64,000 nucleotides of DNA from an uncultured Acetatifactor sp. (GTDB taxonomy: Bacteria > Bacillota > Clostridia > Lachnospirales > Lachnospiraceae). The DNA lies in the NCBI GenBank assembly GCA_934402375.1, contig CAKRUB010000009.1, positions 25,574 to 89,573 on the forward strand, given 5' to 3'. Below, one piece after another: positions 62,278-64,000 of the stretch (the stretch's first letter is position 1; each line of letters opens with the position of its first letter). A program made the translations under genes and the position numbers. The notes under the pieces were generated by a model. The model made no database searches, was not told where the DNA came from, and was given only the letters and a program-made list of their open reading frames with translations.

Positions 62278-63303
62278 ATGGAAAAATGTCTGGACTACAT
62301 CATGGAACAGCTTGAAAAGCTTCTGGCAATCGACAGTCCTTCCGGCTTCACCGGCAAGGTGACGGACTATCTGATGGAGGAATATCGAAGACTTGGCTAT
62401 CAGCCGGAAAAGACGCGCAAGGGCGGTGTCCTTGTGAACCTTGGCGGCGAGGGAAACGCCGTGCTCACCATGGCTCATGTCGATACCCTCGGCGCCATGG
62501 TCGCGGAAATTAAGGATAACGGAAACTTAAGGCTCACAAGAGTCGGCGGTCTGAACGCCAATAATGTCGAAACGGAAAACTGCCGCATATATACTCTGGA
62601 CGGCAGAGTATACGAGGGAACCGTTCAGTTGAAGGACGCTTCGATTCATGTAAACGGTGACTACCAGAAAACCGAGCGCACCTTTGATTCTGTTGAGGTG
62701 CTGCTGGATGCAAATGTCTCTTCCAAGGATGAGGTCAAGGCGCTCGGCATCGCCAACGGTTCCTTTGTCTGTCTCGATCCCCGCACCCGCATTACCGAAT
62801 CCGGTTACATCAAAAGCCGCTTTCTGGATGACAAGCTGAGCACCGCCATTCTGCTGGGCTATGCAAAGTATCTGAGGGATGAAGGCATTACGCCTTCCAG
62901 AAAGGTCTATCAGCATATCACGGTGTTCGAGGAGATTGGCCACGGTGCCTGCGCATCCATTCCTGCTGATGTGGAGGAGCTCCTGTCCGTGGACATGGGA
63001 TGCGTCGGCGACGGTCTGGAATGTACGGAACGGCAGGTCTCCATCTGCGTGAAGGACAGCCATGGTCCTTACCACTATGATGTTGTGCGTGGGCTGATTG
63101 AAGCCGCTACACGCGAAAATGTTGATTATGCGGCTGATGTCTATCCCTTCTACGGTTCCGATGCCGATGCAGCGCTCTCTGCCGGAATTGACGCGCGGCA
63201 CGGTCTCATCGGTCCCGGCGTCTATGCCTCCCATGGCTACGAGCGCTCCCACAAGGACGGCGTTGCCGCCACTTTTGCGCTCCTCAAGGCATATCTCGGA
63301 TAA
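62278..63303 (+). CDS. M42-family metallo-aminopeptidase
   Basis: 341 residues from MEKCLDYIMEQLEKLL. Metal ligands and catalytic residues: His/Asp in TMAHVDTLGAMV, Asp in KSRFLDDKLSTAI, Glu-Glu in VFEEIGHGA, Asp in LSVDMGCVGDG, and His in YERSHKDG. An insert domain lies at ~75-165. AAAGGA precedes 62278; the frame from 62230 adds 16 unlikely residues. Probably a cytosolic dodecameric peptidase that finishes peptide degradation. Confidence 0.93.
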   Translation: MEKCLDYIMEQLEKLLAIDSPSGFTGKVTDYLMEEYRRLGYQPEKTRKGGVLVNLGGEGNAVLTMAHVDTLGAMVAEIKDNGNLRLTRVGGLNANNVETENCRIYTLDGRVYEGTVQLKDASIHVNGDYQKTERTFDSVEVLLDANVSSKDEVKALGIANGSFVCLDPRTRITESGYIKSRFLDDKLSTAILLGYAKYLRDEGITPSRKVYQHITVFEEIGHGACASIPADVEELLSVDMGCVGDGLECTERQVSICVKDSHGPYHYDVVRGLIEAATRENVDYAADVYPFYGSDADAALSAGIDARHGLIGPGVYASHGYERSHKDGVAATFALLKAYLG

Positions 63304-63316
63304 TTTTCGCTAAATG

Positions 63317-63359
63317 TACCTGCGGTAAGTCCGCTTACGCGGCATCCGCAGGTATTTTT
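63317..63359 (+). terminator. Terminator of the M42 peptidase gene
   Basis: Arms TACCTGCGG / CCGCAGGTA enclose a smaller GTAAG/CTTAC hairpin, followed by TTTTT. Confidence 0.88.
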
Positions 63360-63421
63360 ATGCACGTTGTACATGCTTTTTCCACTCCTGCTCAGCTTCC
63401 GCAGGTACCAGAGGATTCCTC

Positions 63422-63705
63422 TTAAATGTCAAAATCCTCGGATTTGAAATTGCTGTAATATCTGCCCTTAGTGGCAGTGAACCTTAAGACACAATAATCA
63501 AGATCTGTCACACCCTCATGATAATACATCGTGTCCCCTGTTCTCCATATCTGTTCTTTCGCTTCGGCAGTTTCCAGCACCTCCATTGTACCGGACAGGC
63601 TGACTCCACGAAAAAAACGCCTGTCAACAAACTAGATGCCTGCCTTCGGATTTTTCCGAAACGCTTTTACCTTATTGGACGAGGTGTTTGTTTTCACTTG
63701 CTGAA
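63422..63705 (-). pseudogene. Remnant of a PNPOx-like (pyridoxamine 5'-phosphate oxidase family) gene
   Basis: One minus-strand frame reads TNTSSNKVKAFRKNPKAGI, then an amber stop (63632-63634), then FVDRRFFRGVSLSGTMEVLE, WRTGDTMYYHEGVTDLDYCV and GRYYSNFKSEDFDI ending at 63422. These are family-typical segments of small flavin-binding PNPOx-like proteins. The first ~45 residues are missing, replaced by the end of the 69-residue gene. So it has a lost N-terminus plus one nonsense codon, where relatives have Tyr. Confidence 0.75.
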
Positions 63706-63707
63706 TA

Positions 63708-63917
63708 CTATTTTTCAAGTCTCCTGAAAGCAACATTCTGCTCCTTCATGGAAATCTTTACGACCTCATAGCCGTAATCCACCAGTTCCTTTTTAAATTT
63801 CAGAAATGAATGGTCAAGGGGCAATCCGGCGATCTTTTCAATCTCGGCGTAAGTCAGCCGAAAACTGTCAGTGCCATTTTCCCCGATCCATTTCCACAAC
63901 GCATCATATTTGCTCAT
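63708..63917 (-). CDS. Small conserved protein, DUF7662-like
   Basis: 69 residues. MSKYDALWKWIGENGTDSFRLTYAEIEKIAGLPLDHSF resembles the small DUF7662 family (SKYDPLW...LTFAEIEEILGFPLP). It is soluble, and function is unknown. GGAAGGG precedes the ATG. It sits directly upstream of the PNPOx-like remnant and has taken the place of that gene's 5' end. Confidence 0.75.
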   Translation of the reverse strand: MSKYDALWKWIGENGTDSFRLTYAEIEKIAGLPLDHSFLKFKKELVDYGYEVVKISMKEQNVAFRRLEK

Positions 63918-64000
63918 GTATCATTCCCTTCCTATAATTTCAAGCCCTAAATCATTGATTTTTGGACTTTTTTCTTTAAACAGTTACCTCATAACAAGTG
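63918..64000. other. Right-edge intergenic sequence
   Basis: AT-rich sequence containing the ribosome binding site of the 69-residue gene. I see no coding frame or clear promoter before the window ends. Confidence 0.6.

Overview
The window looks like a chromosomal segment of a spore-forming, probably gut-associated Lachnospiraceae/Clostridia member. The evidence is moderate GC, strong AGGAGG-type ribosome binding sites, a spoIIAA-spoIIAB-sigF operon, an alpha/beta-type SASP gene, a valS T-box and Clostridia-style housekeeping order. Most genes lie on the minus strand. No tRNA, rRNA, CRISPR array, transposase gene or prophage was seen.

Layout. 1-1.8 kb: a membrane protein cut by the left edge, a membrane-anchored EIIA-Glc-like protein lacking both phosphocarrier histidines, and cspA with a long leader hairpin. 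1.8-17 kb: a minus-strand operon with a truncated solute-binding protein, DppBCDF-type ABC importer, HAD-GH105 fusion, GH38 alpha-mannosidase, an alpha/alpha-toroid protein, an unknown protein and an MFS transporter. It diverges from an araC-type regulator across three phased direct repeats. 17-18.7 kb: Mn riboswitch-mntP and hicAB. 18.7-26 kb: a second GH105 gene behind a cre-like palindrome, an ABC exporter, TraX-like protein, a response regulator with a degenerate receiver, and an AI-2E-family permease. 26-30.5 kb: engB, clpX, clpP, tig. 30.5-33 kb: an ABC importer with permease and ATPase fused. 33-43 kb: SASP, transaldolase, a Ser/Thr kinase and PP2C-like pair, then rseP-dxr-cdsA-uppS-frr-pyrH, bactofilin and a polysaccharide deacetylase. 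43-48.6 kb: MarR with a heterodimeric ABC exporter, and a GH25 lysozyme. 48.8-56.7 kb: spoIIA operon, TPR protein, a 51-residue protein, folC and T-box-valS. 56.7-64 kb: local repeats, a second heterodimeric exporter, an SLC13/ArsB-like permease, an M42 peptidase, a PNPOx-like pseudogene and a small DUF7662-like protein.

The most unusual feature is a dispersed family of about 152-bp structured elements. There are five full copies at 22.4, 24.7, 31.9, 50.6 and 62.1 kb and one 3' relic at 23.7 kb. The copies differ by compensatory changes in several helices and all keep a GNRA tetraloop, which points to selection on a folded RNA or on a strongly palindromic mobile element. Every copy lies between co-directional genes and is oriented against them.

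How genes may work together (inference): the AraC-controlled operon probably imports oligosaccharides that contain mannose and unsaturated uronic acid. GH105 would remove the unsaturated uronyl cap and GH38 the alpha-mannose. This resembles the logic of xanthan side-chain degradation, but the substrate is not proven by sequence.
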